Shown in pieces: positions 9,439 to 18,204 of a stretch of DNA of 64,000 nucleotides; within the stretch, counting starts at the first letter, position 1; every line of letters starts with the position of its first letter. The notes below the pieces were generated by a model. The model was given only the letters and a program-made list of their open reading frames with translations, was not told the DNA's origin and did no database searches. The stretch is from positions 43,811 through 107,810 of the forward strand of contig CANLSM010000011.1 in assembly GCA_947493745.1 (NCBI GenBank), in the 5' to 3' direction. The DNA comes from an uncultured Paracoccaceae bacterium. Its GTDB lineage: Bacteria > Pseudomonadota > Alphaproteobacteria > Rhodobacterales > Rhodobacteraceae. The translations under genes and the position numbers were made by a program.

Positions 9439-11247
9439 ATGTCGAATACCTCTTCCCTTCCAAGCTGGGCTGACTGCGCGAAAGACCTGATCGAGGTTGC
9501 CGCCGGTCGTGCACCTGCGGACATGGTCATCCGGAATGCGCGCTGGGTGAATGTCCACAGCCGCGAAGTTCTCGATGGTGCGACCATCGCCATCAAATCG
9601 GGGCGGATCGCTGTCGTGTTGCTCTTCGATGAGGCGGACAGCCTTTTTGGTGAGCGCACCGAAGTGGTGGATGCGCATGACCGCTTTGCGGTCCCCGGGC
9701 TTTGTGACGGGCATATGCATATTGAATCGGGCATGCTGACGGTCAGCCAGTTTGCCCGCGCCGTGATGCCCCACGGCACCACGACGATGTTTGTCGATCC
9801 CCATGAGGTTGCCAATGTGCTGGGCATGCCGGGCGTGCGCGCGATGCATGACGAGGCGCTGGAGCAGCCGGTCAATGTCTTTGTCCAGATGCCGTCCTGC
9901 GCGCCATCCGCGCCGGGGCTGGAGACCACTGGCGCCGAGCTTGGGCCGGAGGATGTGGCCGAGGCAATGACCTGGCCCAATATCATCGGCTTGGGCGAGA
10001 TGATGAATTTCCCCGGTGTGATGAACTCCGACGCGAAGATGCTGGCCGAGATCGCCGCAACGCAGAGGGCAGGCAAGACCGTGGGTGGGCATTATGCCTC
10101 GCCCGATCTGCGCGGCTTTCATGCCTATGTGGCAGGTGGTCCGGCGGACGATCACGAGGGCACGCGGGAAGAGGATGCGATCCTGCGGGTCCGGCAGGGA
10201 ATGCGGGCGATGCTGCGCCTCGGCTCGGCCTGGTACGATGTCGAGAGCCAGATCACAGCGGTGACCGAGAAGGGGCTGGATCCGCGCAACTTCATCCTTT
10301 GCACCGATGATTGTCACTCGGGCACGCTGGTCAATGACGGGCATATGAACCGCGTCGTGCGCCATGCGATTGACTGCGGACTTGATCCGCTGATCGCACT
10401 TCAGATGGCCACGATCAACACCGCGACCCATTTCGGGCTGGAGCGCGAGTTGGGGTCGATCACACCGGGGCGGCGGGCGGATATCATTCTGACCTCCGAC
10501 CTCCGGACACTTCCGGTCGAGCATGTGATTGCGCGCGGAAAAACCGTCGCTGTGGACGGTTGCCTGACCGCGGAGATGCCCGCATTCGAATGGCCCAGAT
10601 CATCCCGCCAGACAGTGAACATGAAGCGGGACGTGAAACCGGAAGACTTCGACATCGCGGCTCCGGAGGGCGCCAATTCGGTTCGCGCGCGGGTGATCGG
10701 TGTTGTCGAGAACCAGGCACCCACCAAAGCGCTGGAGGCTGATCTGAAGGTTTCCGACGGACTTGTGGAGATGGACCGCACCAATGATGTCTGCCAGATC
10801 GCGCTGATCGAACGGCATCGCGCAACCGGTGGGGTGACCAACGCCTTTGTCTCCGGTTTCGGCTATGACGTCGATTGTGCCATGGCCTCCACGGTTGCCC
10901 ATGACAGCCACCATATGATTGTCGTCGGCACGTCCAAGACCGATATGGCGCTGGCTGCAAACCGTCTGCGGGAGGTCGGGGGCGGGATCACTCTGTTTCG
11001 GGATGGCAAGGAACTGGCGCTCGTCGAACTGCCGATTGCCGGTCTGATGTCGGATGCCCCTGCCAAGGATGTCGCCAGGGCGGCAGACCAGATGATGCAG
11101 GCCATGCGCGACTGCGGATGCCGGCTCAACAACGCCTATATGCAGCATTCCCTGCTCGCCCTTGTGGTGATACCGGAGCTGCGTATCTCGGATATCGGTC
11201 TCATCGACGTGACCACATTTGAAAAGACCGATCTTTTGATCTCATAA
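9439..11247 (+). CDS. ade: Adenine deaminase
   Basis: 602-aa amidohydrolase converting adenine to hypoxanthine and ammonia. The metal-binding motif GHMHIESGML, the PHGTTTMFVDPHEVANVLG segment, GHYASPDL and CTDDCHSGTL with the active-site Asp are those of bacterial Ade (E. coli Ade is 588 aa). The C-terminal extension with the FVSGFGYDVDCAMASTVAHD motif is also typical. It ends 3 nt before amn, forming an adenylate-salvage operon. The ribosome site is weak (AGGA very close to the ATG). Confidence 0.93.
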   Translation: MSNTSSLPSWADCAKDLIEVAAGRAPADMVIRNARWVNVHSREVLDGATIAIKSGRIAVVLLFDEADSLFGERTEVVDAHDRFAVPGLCDGHMHIESGMLTVSQFARAVMPHGTTTMFVDPHEVANVLGMPGVRAMHDEALEQPVNVFVQMPSCAPSAPGLETTGAELGPEDVAEAMTWPNIIGLGEMMNFPGVMNSDAKMLAEIAATQRAGKTVGGHYASPDLRGFHAYVAGGPADDHEGTREEDAILRVRQGMRAMLRLGSAWYDVESQITAVTEKGLDPRNFILCTDDCHSGTLVNDGHMNRVVRHAIDCGLDPLIALQMATINTATHFGLERELGSITPGRRADIILTSDLRTLPVEHVIARGKTVAVDGCLTAEMPAFEWPRSSRQTVNMKRDVKPEDFDIAAPEGANSVRARVIGVVENQAPTKALEADLKVSDGLVEMDRTNDVCQIALIERHRATGGVTNAFVSGFGYDVDCAMASTVAHDSHHMIVVGTSKTDMALAANRLREVGGGITLFRDGKELALVELPIAGLMSDAPAKDVARAADQMMQAMRDCGCRLNNAYMQHSLLALVVIPELRISDIGLIDVTTFEKTDLLIS

Positions 11248-11250
11248 GGA

Positions 11251-12750
11251 ATGCACCACTTGATACTCGGAACTTCAACGCAGCAACTGCCCATCATATC
11301 GCCACCGGAATGGGAGGAGCGGGGCTATTCGGATGCGGCTGATGCGGTCGCGGCCCTCAAGCGGCTCTATGATCAAGGGACAGGGTTCCTGCGGGACAAG
11401 TTCTCGGCGGTGATGAAAGGGGCGCAGATCGAAGGCCGGTACCGGGCGCATTATCCTGAAGTGAGCATCACCACCACGACCTATGCGAAGGTCGACAGCC
11501 GCCTGTCGTTCGGCCATGTTGCCGAGCCGGGACGCTATGCCGCAACGATCACCAATCCGACACTGTTTGAAGGCTATCTGACGGAACAGCTCGGATTGCT
11601 CCTGCAAAACCACGGGGTAGAAATCCGCGTGAAGATGTCGGAGACGCCGATCCCGGTTCATTTCGCCATGGGATCGGATGACACGATCGAAGGGACGATC
11701 GAGGACAACCTCGATCTGCCGCTGCGCGATGTCTTCGATGTGCCTGACCTGACCACAACCGATGATCAGATCGTCAATGGCGCGGCGGTGCCGCAGGCCG
11801 ACGGGACGCGGCCGCTGGCCCCGTTCACAGCGCAGCGGGTGGATTATTCGCTGGCACGGCTGGCACATTACACCGCGACCAAGCCGGAATACTTTCAGAA
11901 TCTCGTGCTGTTCACGAACTACCAGTTCTACATGGACGAGTTTCTGGCCTTCGCACAGGCGCAGGTCGCCGATCCCGCATCTGGCTACACCGCTCTGGTC
12001 GAACCCGGAAACGTGGTCACCACGGCCAAGGGGACAACGGGGGATCCGCTGACCAAGACCCCGCAGATGCCGACCTACCATCTGATGCGCGACAAGTCCG
12101 CCGGGATCACCATGGTCAATATCGGGGTCGGTCCATCGAATGCGAAGACCATCACCGACCATATCGCCGTGCTGCGACCCCATGCCTGGCTGATGCTCGG
12201 ACATTGCGCGGGCTTGCGGAATTCCCAGTCTCTGGGCGACTATGTTCTGGCACATGCCTATGTCCGCGAGGATCACGTTCTCGACGATGATCTGCCGGTC
12301 TGGGTGCCGATCCCGGCGCTGGCCGAAGTGCAGGTCGCGATGGAGCAGGCGGTGGCCGAGGTCACCTCCCTGACCGGCTACGAGCTCAAGAAAGTCATGC
12401 GGACCGGCACCGTGGCGACCATCGACAACCGAAACTGGGAGTTGCGCGATCAATCCGGGCCCGTGCAGCGGCTCAGTCAGAGCCGGGCCATTGCGCTGGA
12501 CATGGAAAGCGCGACCATCGCCGCCAACGGCTTCCGTTTCCGGGTGCCTTACGGAACCCTGCTCTGTGTCTCCGACAAGCCGCTTCACGGCGAGCTGAAG
12601 CTGCCAGGCATGGCGACGGCATTTTACAAGCGTCAGGTCTCGCAGCATCTGGAGATTGGCATCCGGGCACTGGAAAGTCTGCGCGAAATGCCACTGGAGC
12701 GCCTGCACTCACGCAAGCTGAGATCGTTCGAAGAAACCGCATTTTTGTGA
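11251..12750 (+). CDS. amn: AMP nucleosidase
   Basis: 499-aa enzyme hydrolysing AMP to adenine and ribose 5-phosphate. The N-terminal AMP-nucleosidase domain is followed by a nucleoside-phosphorylase-like catalytic domain (about residues 280-470), with VNIGVGPSNAKTITDHIAVLRP and the ALDMESATIAANGFRFRVPYGTLLC region that binds base and sugar. It lies 3 nt after ade, so product adenine would be deaminated by its neighbour. AAGGA is just before the ATG. Confidence 0.94.
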   Translation: MHHLILGTSTQQLPIISPPEWEERGYSDAADAVAALKRLYDQGTGFLRDKFSAVMKGAQIEGRYRAHYPEVSITTTTYAKVDSRLSFGHVAEPGRYAATITNPTLFEGYLTEQLGLLLQNHGVEIRVKMSETPIPVHFAMGSDDTIEGTIEDNLDLPLRDVFDVPDLTTTDDQIVNGAAVPQADGTRPLAPFTAQRVDYSLARLAHYTATKPEYFQNLVLFTNYQFYMDEFLAFAQAQVADPASGYTALVEPGNVVTTAKGTTGDPLTKTPQMPTYHLMRDKSAGITMVNIGVGPSNAKTITDHIAVLRPHAWLMLGHCAGLRNSQSLGDYVLAHAYVREDHVLDDDLPVWVPIPALAEVQVAMEQAVAEVTSLTGYELKKVMRTGTVATIDNRNWELRDQSGPVQRLSQSRAIALDMESATIAANGFRFRVPYGTLLCVSDKPLHGELKLPGMATAFYKRQVSQHLEIGIRALESLREMPLERLHSRKLRSFEETAFL

Positions 12751-12760
12751 CCGGTTGCAT

Positions 12761-12769
12761 TTATCCACA
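12761..12769 (+). promoter_or_regulatory. Consensus DnaA box upstream of the HU gene
   Basis: ttatccaca is an exact match to the strict R-type DnaA box, in the 169-bp gap between amn and the HU gene. It stands alone: I find no second strict box within several hundred bases, so it is not an origin by itself. It could bind DnaA as a regulator. Confidence 0.5.
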
Positions 12770-12919
12770 GATAAGCCGCCAAAACCGTGACAAAAAGCCA
12801 ACAAAAAAAGGGTTTTCGCTCCTTTCGCCCATTGAGTTTCCCGATTGTTTTTGGTTTGGTCTGCCTATTGGACGCTAAGCGTGCGGTAGAAAAACAAACT
12901 AGGAACAGGGAGCAGCCCA

Positions 12920-13210
12920 ATGGCCCAGAAACCCATGACAAAAACACAACTCGTGGCCTCACTGGCGGAAAAGACGGAGGCGGACAAAGCGTCTGTCGGC
13001 CGTTTTCTTGATGCGCTGACCGAAACGATCACAACTGAAGTTGCCAATGGCGGCGCGGTGACCCTTCCGGGTCTTGGCAAATTTGCCTGCCGTGAGCGTC
13101 CGGCTCGTATGGTGCGTAACCCTGCTACAGGCGAGCAGATGCACAAGGATGCCGATCGCGTTGCAAAGGTGACCATCGCAAAGGCACTCAAGGACGTGAT
13201 CAACGCCTGA
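12920..13210 (+). CDS. hup: HU-family histone-like DNA-binding protein
   Basis: 96-aa nucleoid-associated protein of the HU/IHF fold. Visible: N-terminal helices (TKTQLVASLAEKTEADKASV), the beta-arm GAVTLPGLGKFACRERPARMVRNPATGE and the C-terminal helix. The arm has the Pro of RNPATGE that kinks DNA. AGGGAGC stands upstream of the ATG. The unusual MAQKPM extension is short. A consensus DnaA box lies 150 bp upstream and a strong terminator follows. Confidence 0.93.
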   Translation: MAQKPMTKTQLVASLAEKTEADKASVGRFLDALTETITTEVANGGAVTLPGLGKFACRERPARMVRNPATGEQMHKDADRVAKVTIAKALKDVINA

Positions 13211-13235
13211 TCACTGATCAGAAACACATTCAATC

Positions 13236-13261
13236 AGGCCGCGTTCATCGCGGCCTTTTTT
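13236..13261 (+). terminator. Rho-independent terminator of the HU gene
   Basis: Stem aggccgcg/cgcggcct with loop ttcat (13236-13256) followed by a T-run to 13261. Position 26 nt after the stop codon is typical. Confidence 0.88.
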
Positions 13262-13279
13262 GTGGCGGGAAGAACGGGG

Positions 13280-14140
13280 ATGGATGTTCGGGCAACCTTG
13301 ATGGGGCTCCTGTTCGTGACGATGTGGAGTTCGGCCTTCACGTCGGCGACAATCGCCGTGCGCGATGCACCGCCCTTCTTGCTGCTGACCGTGCGTTTCC
13401 TGATATCGGGCGGCGGCGCGTTGCTGATCGGGTATCTGATGGGGCAGCGGATCCGGATCCGCCGGTCGCAATGGCCCGCCATCGTGATTTTCGGCGTCTG
13501 CCAGAACGCGCTTTATCTCGGCTTCTATTTCTTTGCGATGCAGACCGTCGAGGCTTCACTGGCGGTCATCATCGCGAGCTGTCTGCCGCTTGTCGTGGCA
13601 TCGGCAAGCTGGGCACTCTTCGGAGAGACGCTTTCGCGCAGGGCGATCTTTGGGCTCGCGCTCGGATTTGGCGGTGTCCTTCTGGTCATGGCCAACCGGC
13701 TGAGCGGAGAGGTGGACGGGCGCGGCGTGCTGCTTTGTGTGCTTGGCCTGCTGGCGCTGGCAACGGCGACACTGGTGCTTCGCAAGGCCTCCTCGGCTGG
13801 CAATGTGCTGATGATCGTGGGGTTGCAGATGCTGTGCGGCAGTCTCGTGCTGCTGCCGATGTCCCTGGTCCTCGAAGACTGGGTGGTGAACTGGACGCCG
13901 TCGCTGATAGCGGCCTTCACCTACACGACGCTGGTCCCGGGTCTGGCGGCGACGGTGATCTGGTTCTGGCTGGTGGAGCGGATCGGTCCGACCCGCGCCT
14001 CAAGTTTCCATTATCTCAATCCGTTCCTCGGTGTTCTGATCGCCGCCATCATACTTGGAGAGCGACTATCGGTGCTGGACATTCTCGGGGTGGGAACGAT
14101 CATGCTGGGCATCTACGCGGTGCAACGCGCGCGGAGCTAG
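13280..14140 (+). CDS. EamA-family (DMT superfamily) transporter
   Basis: Inner-membrane permease of 286 aa with ten predicted helices in two EamA repeats (about residues 5-130 and 145-280). The first contains WSSAFTSATIAVRDAPPFLLLTVRF, the second ends with FLGVLIAAIILGERLSVLDILGVGTIMLGIY. Substrates in the family range from amino acids to nucleobases and drugs; none can be assigned here. The ATG at 13280 is preferred over an upstream GTG at 13262, which lies against the HU terminator. It overlaps the convergent cyclase gene by 4 nt (shared CTAG). Confidence 0.88.
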   Translation: MDVRATLMGLLFVTMWSSAFTSATIAVRDAPPFLLLTVRFLISGGGALLIGYLMGQRIRIRRSQWPAIVIFGVCQNALYLGFYFFAMQTVEASLAVIIASCLPLVVASASWALFGETLSRRAIFGLALGFGGVLLVMANRLSGEVDGRGVLLCVLGLLALATATLVLRKASSAGNVLMIVGLQMLCGSLVLLPMSLVLEDWVVNWTPSLIAAFTYTTLVPGLAATVIWFWLVERIGPTRASSFHYLNPFLGVLIAAIILGERLSVLDILGVGTIMLGIYAVQRARS

Positions 14141-17100
14141 AGAAACCCCAGCGATCTTGCCTGTGCCACGGTCTCGGACATGTCCTCGGTCCCGCGTGTT
14201 GCCACAGCCTCTGCCGCCTCGTTCAGTTGGTCCGGCAGATGCTGCTGGCTGCCATCTATCAGCCGGGCGCAGATGTGGCGGCCCGCCTCCGGGTCCTGCT
14301 CCTCGGCGGCGATTGCAACCATGACAAGACCGGCGGCCCATTCGAAGGGATAGGCAATGCGGGAATTCTGGAACTCTGCCATCGCATCCTGGCCCAGCGA
14401 TTTGGCCTCGACCAGATTGCCTTCTTTCCACCTGGCCCAGGCCAGATGGGCATGGGCCATTCCGGTATACTCCGGCATAGCTTCGCGGGCAGCGAGGTCG
14501 AGGCTTTCGCGGGAAAGTTGCTCGGCCTTCATAACTTCGCCCAGCCGACGGTAGACGGTTGCCAGATAGACCAGGCAGCGCAGTTCAATCGCCCGGTGGC
14601 CGCTCTTTTGCGCCGACTTCAGGCCTTCGCCCATCTCGCGCTTGGCGTCCTCAAGTGTTCCGTTGTGCAGATGTACGAACCCCAGGATGAACTGCGCTGA
14701 TGCAATCGAGGAGAGGACACCGCTTTCCTGCGCCGCCTCAACATATTTGGCCGCATTTTCAAGTGTGTCATTGGTGGTGCGATACCGATAGGCCCTCAGG
14801 TCGCGCTGCACGAGCTGCGCATAGATCAGCGCCCGCTGCAGGGGCTTAGCCTGTCCGATGAACGGAATGACCCGTCTTGAAAGATCGAGAAGCGCCTGAC
14901 TGTCACCGCTCCAGTAGTGAACCGTCAGACGGATGATCTGGATGTCGATCCACTCAGTCAGTTCATCGGCATCCGAGTTATCATCGATCTTGCCAAGCGC
15001 CTGCTCGGCCCGGTCGAGCGTATAGATCGAGAAGTCGCGATCCTGCTGCCGGGCGGCGCCCAGTCTGCGCAGAAGCCGCGCCCGGGTCAGCGGTGGCAGG
15101 TCCGGGGCCTGAATGGCCTGGTCCAGAACGGCACTTGCCTCCTCGATATCATTCGAAAGCAGCAGGACGTCGCTCATGTCTTCAATAAGCTGAATGCGGT
15201 CAGGCTCGTTGCTGTAGCGCTCCCCGCCGGCCCGGCGGGAGAAGTCCAGATGGGTGAGGGCGAGCCGCAGATAGCTGGTGGCTTCCGCATTCTCGTAGCG
15301 TTTCCGCGCGCCCTCCCCCGCACTGGCGTAGTAAAAGGCTGCACGTCCATGATCACCCGCGAGCGCCCAGTGATTTGCCAGAAGATGCGCGGAACTGACG
15401 CTTGGAACCGTCTCATCCTCCATGGCGAGCGCGATGCGGCGGTGGATGTCAGGCAGATCGCCGCGCAGGAGCGAGCTGTAGATCGCATCGCGCAGCAACT
15501 GATGTTTGAAGGTGAACGTGTCCGAGTCTCCCTCGCGGGGCATCAGAATCTCGGCTTCCGTCAGCTTGTTGAGCGAGGCACGCAGATTGGCACTGTCGGC
15601 ATTCAGCGTTGCGGCAAGAACCACCAGACTGAAATTACGCCCGATAACCGAAGCCGTCTGCGCGACATATTTCACCGTCGGCAGCAGATCGAGCCGCGCC
15701 AGAAGCGAGCCCTGCAAGGTTGTCGGGATAGAGACCGGGTTCAGGGTCCCATCGAGCGATTTGGTCGCGAGCCCGGTTTCCAGAACGGTCTTGGTAAGCT
15801 CCTCAACAAAGAGCGGCACACCGTCCGTTCGCTCCAGGATCAGCTCGACCATCTCATTGGGCAACTCGGCTGCGCCGGGGATGCTGCGCACGATGGCATG
15901 GGCATCGTCCTGGGACAGCCTGTCAAGACGGATCACGAGGTTCGACATGTCCTCGATATACTGAAGCTGCCCTTCGTTACGGGTGGAAAAGAGTGTGGCG
16001 ACCCGTTTGTCCGAATTGCGCCGCACGAACCGCCGCATCAACTCCAGTGTTGTGGGGTCGGCCCAGTGCACGTCCTCGAACAGAACGACGATCGGGCTTT
16101 GATCGACAATGGCGTCAAAGCAGGTGAACAGCACCTCGAAGGTTCGCTCCTTGCGACCCTGACTGTCGAGTTGCTCCCATTCCGGCCCGGTGGCTTCGGT
16201 GATGCCCAGAAGCGGCGCGATAAATGATGTTGCGGGTTCAGGCGGGATCCCGTTGGCGTTCAGGTAGTTGGTCAGTTTGCTGAGGTTGAATTCCGGCTCC
16301 TCCCGCAGATCAATACCGGCTGCAAAGCGGAACTGCTCGGTGATTGGAAACAGACCTTCGTTGATGTGATAGGGCGAGCACTGGAAATCCATGACCCGAA
16401 AGCCGCCGTCTTCGGCGATCTGCCGGCAGCTTTCCAGCAGTTTGGACTTCCCGATCCCCGCATCGCCGCGAACCGCGATGGTCTGCGCCTTTCCTTCCAT
16501 GGAGTGCGAAAAGGCCCGCGAGATGTGATCGAGGTCTTCCTTGCGCCCGAAAATGCTGGTGTCGGCGGAGGCTTCGCGTCCGAACCGGCTTGCGCCCTCA
16601 TTGACACGGAGCGCCTTCCATGCCTCAACGTCGCCCTGAATGCCCTTGAGGTTCTGCGGCGTCAGGCGCTCGAGCACAAAGCGGTCGCGGATCAGCTTCT
16701 TGGTTTCCGGAGAGATCACAACCTCGCCGGGATTGGCCATGGACTGAAGGCGGGCCGCCAGATTGGGCGTGCGCCCGACCACGTGATTGTCATCAACCGC
16801 GTAGTCGCCAACCAGATCACCCACAACGACCGAACCGCTGGCAATCCCGACCCGGCACGAGATTGCCTCCTCCTGAATGGTCTTCAGGTTGCCGACGGCC
16901 TCGGTCACGCTCAAGGCGGCGCGCACGGCGCGTTCCGCATCGTCCTCCAAAGCCTGTGGCCAGCCGAAATAAGAGAGAACGCCGTCACCGATATACTGTG
17001 CAATGAACCCGTTGAAATGCTCCACGACGGTCGTGACGGTGCGGCTGTATTCGGTCAGAACTGTACGCAAATCCTCCGGATCAAGCCGTTCCGAAAGGGC

Positions 17101-17400
17101 GGTCGAGCCGACGAGATCGCAAAATAGGATGGTCAGGTGTCGCCGCTCCGCCTGGCCAAGACGAGGCGTGCGCTGATCAATCCTGCCGGTCCCTTCGGCC
17201 GGTCCGTCCCTGGCCGATTTCAGCTTGGCGATGGAGTTCAGCATCCGTCTGCGATGTCCGACGGAAACGACGCCGAGGTCGCGCAGATCATCAGGTGTCA
17301 GGCTCAGGATAAGTCCGACTTCGATCTCGTTCTCGATGAACGCGTCCGCATAGCGCTCAAGCCCTATGGATCGTAGCCATTCTATCACTTCTCTCGACAT
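14137..17400 (-). CDS. SAM-class III nucleotide cyclase-AAA ATPase-TPR signalling protein
   Basis: 1087-aa soluble multidomain protein. Order: SAM domain (1-62), class III cyclase domain (about 85-260), AAA/AfsR-like ATPase (about 283-640; Walker A GDAGIGKSK at 312-320, Walker B VVLFEDVHW near 438-446), then a long TPR-rich helical part (about 690-1087). In the cyclase domain the two metal aspartates (Asp95 in FCDLVGST, Asp139 in YIGDGV) and transition-state Asn213/Arg217 (NLAAR) are present. The purine-specifying Lys and Asp, however, are Gln135 and His206. It should therefore bind metal and perform cyclase chemistry, but base preference is uncertain. AGGA precedes the ATG. It has its own promoter, divergent from the oxidoreductase gene. 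Confidence 0.9.
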   Translation of the reverse strand: MSREVIEWLRSIGLERYADAFIENEIEVGLILSLTPDDLRDLGVVSVGHRRRMLNSIAKLKSARDGPAEGTGRIDQRTPRLGQAERRHLTILFCDLVGSTALSERLDPEDLRTVLTEYSRTVTTVVEHFNGFIAQYIGDGVLSYFGWPQALEDDAERAVRAALSVTEAVGNLKTIQEEAISCRVGIASGSVVVGDLVGDYAVDDNHVVGRTPNLAARLQSMANPGEVVISPETKKLIRDRFVLERLTPQNLKGIQGDVEAWKALRVNEGASRFGREASADTSIFGRKEDLDHISRAFSHSMEGKAQTIAVRGDAGIGKSKLLESCRQIAEDGGFRVMDFQCSPYHINEGLFPITEQFRFAAGIDLREEPEFNLSKLTNYLNANGIPPEPATSFIAPLLGITEATGPEWEQLDSQGRKERTFEVLFTCFDAIVDQSPIVVLFEDVHWADPTTLELMRRFVRRNSDKRVATLFSTRNEGQLQYIEDMSNLVIRLDRLSQDDAHAIVRSIPGAAELPNEMVELILERTDGVPLFVEELTKTVLETGLATKSLDGTLNPVSIPTTLQGSLLARLDLLPTVKYVAQTASVIGRNFSLVVLAATLNADSANLRASLNKLTEAEILMPREGDSDTFTFKHQLLRDAIYSSLLRGDLPDIHRRIALAMEDETVPSVSSAHLLANHWALAGDHGRAAFYYASAGEGARKRYENAEATSYLRLALTHLDFSRRAGGERYSNEPDRIQLIEDMSDVLLLSNDIEEASAVLDQAIQAPDLPPLTRARLLRRLGAARQQDRDFSIYTLDRAEQALGKIDDNSDADELTEWIDIQIIRLTVHYWSGDSQALLDLSRRVIPFIGQAKPLQRALIYAQLVQRDLRAYRYRTTNDTLENAAKYVEAAQESGVLSSIASAQFILGFVHLHNGTLEDAKREMGEGLKSAQKSGHRAIELRCLVYLATVYRRLGEVMKAEQLSRESLDLAAREAMPEYTGMAHAHLAWARWKEGNLVEAKSLGQDAMAEFQNSRIAYPFEWAAGLVMVAIAAEEQDPEAGRHICARLIDGSQQHLPDQLNEAAEAVATRGTEDMSETVAQARSLGFL

Positions 17401-17562
17401 GCATGTCCTATTGATCTGCCAAACTGGAAAGGAACAAAACCAATGGAACAGACGATATCAACAGATTCCCCAAAACCGCGGTCAGCGTAGTTTAAGGTCT
17501 CGCACAGTTGCCGCAAAGAGTATAGTTTAGTGCAAACCTTTGCAATCAAAGAGGAAGCTCGC

Positions 17563-18204
17563 ATGTCATCCAGTCTGAATATTCTGATCGTGGGAACCGG
17601 GAATGTCGGAACCGGGTTGGCAAAGCGTCTTGCGGCAACCGGCCACAAGGTATCGCTGGGTTCCCGGACGGCTGAACGGGGTGCGGCAGCGGCCGGCGAA
17701 CTGGGTGTCTCCGGCGGCGCGACAGGTGAGCTTGCCGCGGACGCGGATGTGATCATGCTCGCCATGCCTTTCACCGCTCTGGACGAGACAATTGCCGCCT
17801 TGGGTTCGACAGCAGGCAAGGTCGTGGTCGATGCGACCAACCCGCTGACCGAGGATTTCATGGGTCTGACGGTCGGGCACCAAAGCTCCGCAGGTGAGGT
17901 CGTTCAGTCCAAGATGCCCGACGCCAAGGTGGTCAAGGCATTCAATGCGATCTTCGCCGATGTGGTTCATGCGGGCCATGACTATGGTGAGGTTCCGGCG
18001 CAGGTGTTCTATGCGTCGGATCATGAGGATGCCAAGGCGACCGTTGCCGGGCTGATCAGCGAGATGGGCTATGATGCGGTCGATACCGGCCCGTTGCAGA
18101 ACTCCCGGCATCTGGAGCCGCTTGCGATGCTGATCATTCAGCTGGCCTACGTGGTCGGAGAGGGCACGGTGGTGACCCCGGTCGTGTTGCGCCCCAAAGG
18201 CTGA
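17563..18204 (+). CDS. F420-type NADP-dependent oxidoreductase
   Basis: 213-aa Rossmann protein of the coenzyme F420-dependent NADP reductase family. The N-terminal nucleotide motif is GTGNVGTGLAKRLAATGHKV, followed by SRT that would contact the NADP ribose phosphate. AMPFTALDETI and VVDATNPL follow, with KAFNAIFADVV near the centre. In proteobacteria such proteins usually act on other substrates, since F420 is rare there; the real substrate is unknown. ATG at 17563 is preferred for the GAGGAAG ribosome site over an upstream GTG at 17530. Its stop abuts the convergent tfuA stop with no gap. Confidence 0.8.
   Translation: MSSSLNILIVGTGNVGTGLAKRLAATGHKVSLGSRTAERGAAAAGELGVSGGATGELAADADVIMLAMPFTALDETIAALGSTAGKVVVDATNPLTEDFMGLTVGHQSSAGEVVQSKMPDAKVVKAFNAIFADVVHAGHDYGEVPAQVFYASDHEDAKATVAGLISEMGYDAVDTGPLQNSRHLEPLAMLIIQLAYVVGEGTVVTPVVLRPKG

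Noticed and set aside
11275..12708. 477-aa frame antisense to amn
   Set aside because: Shadow frame; amn is unambiguous and fills the same DNA.
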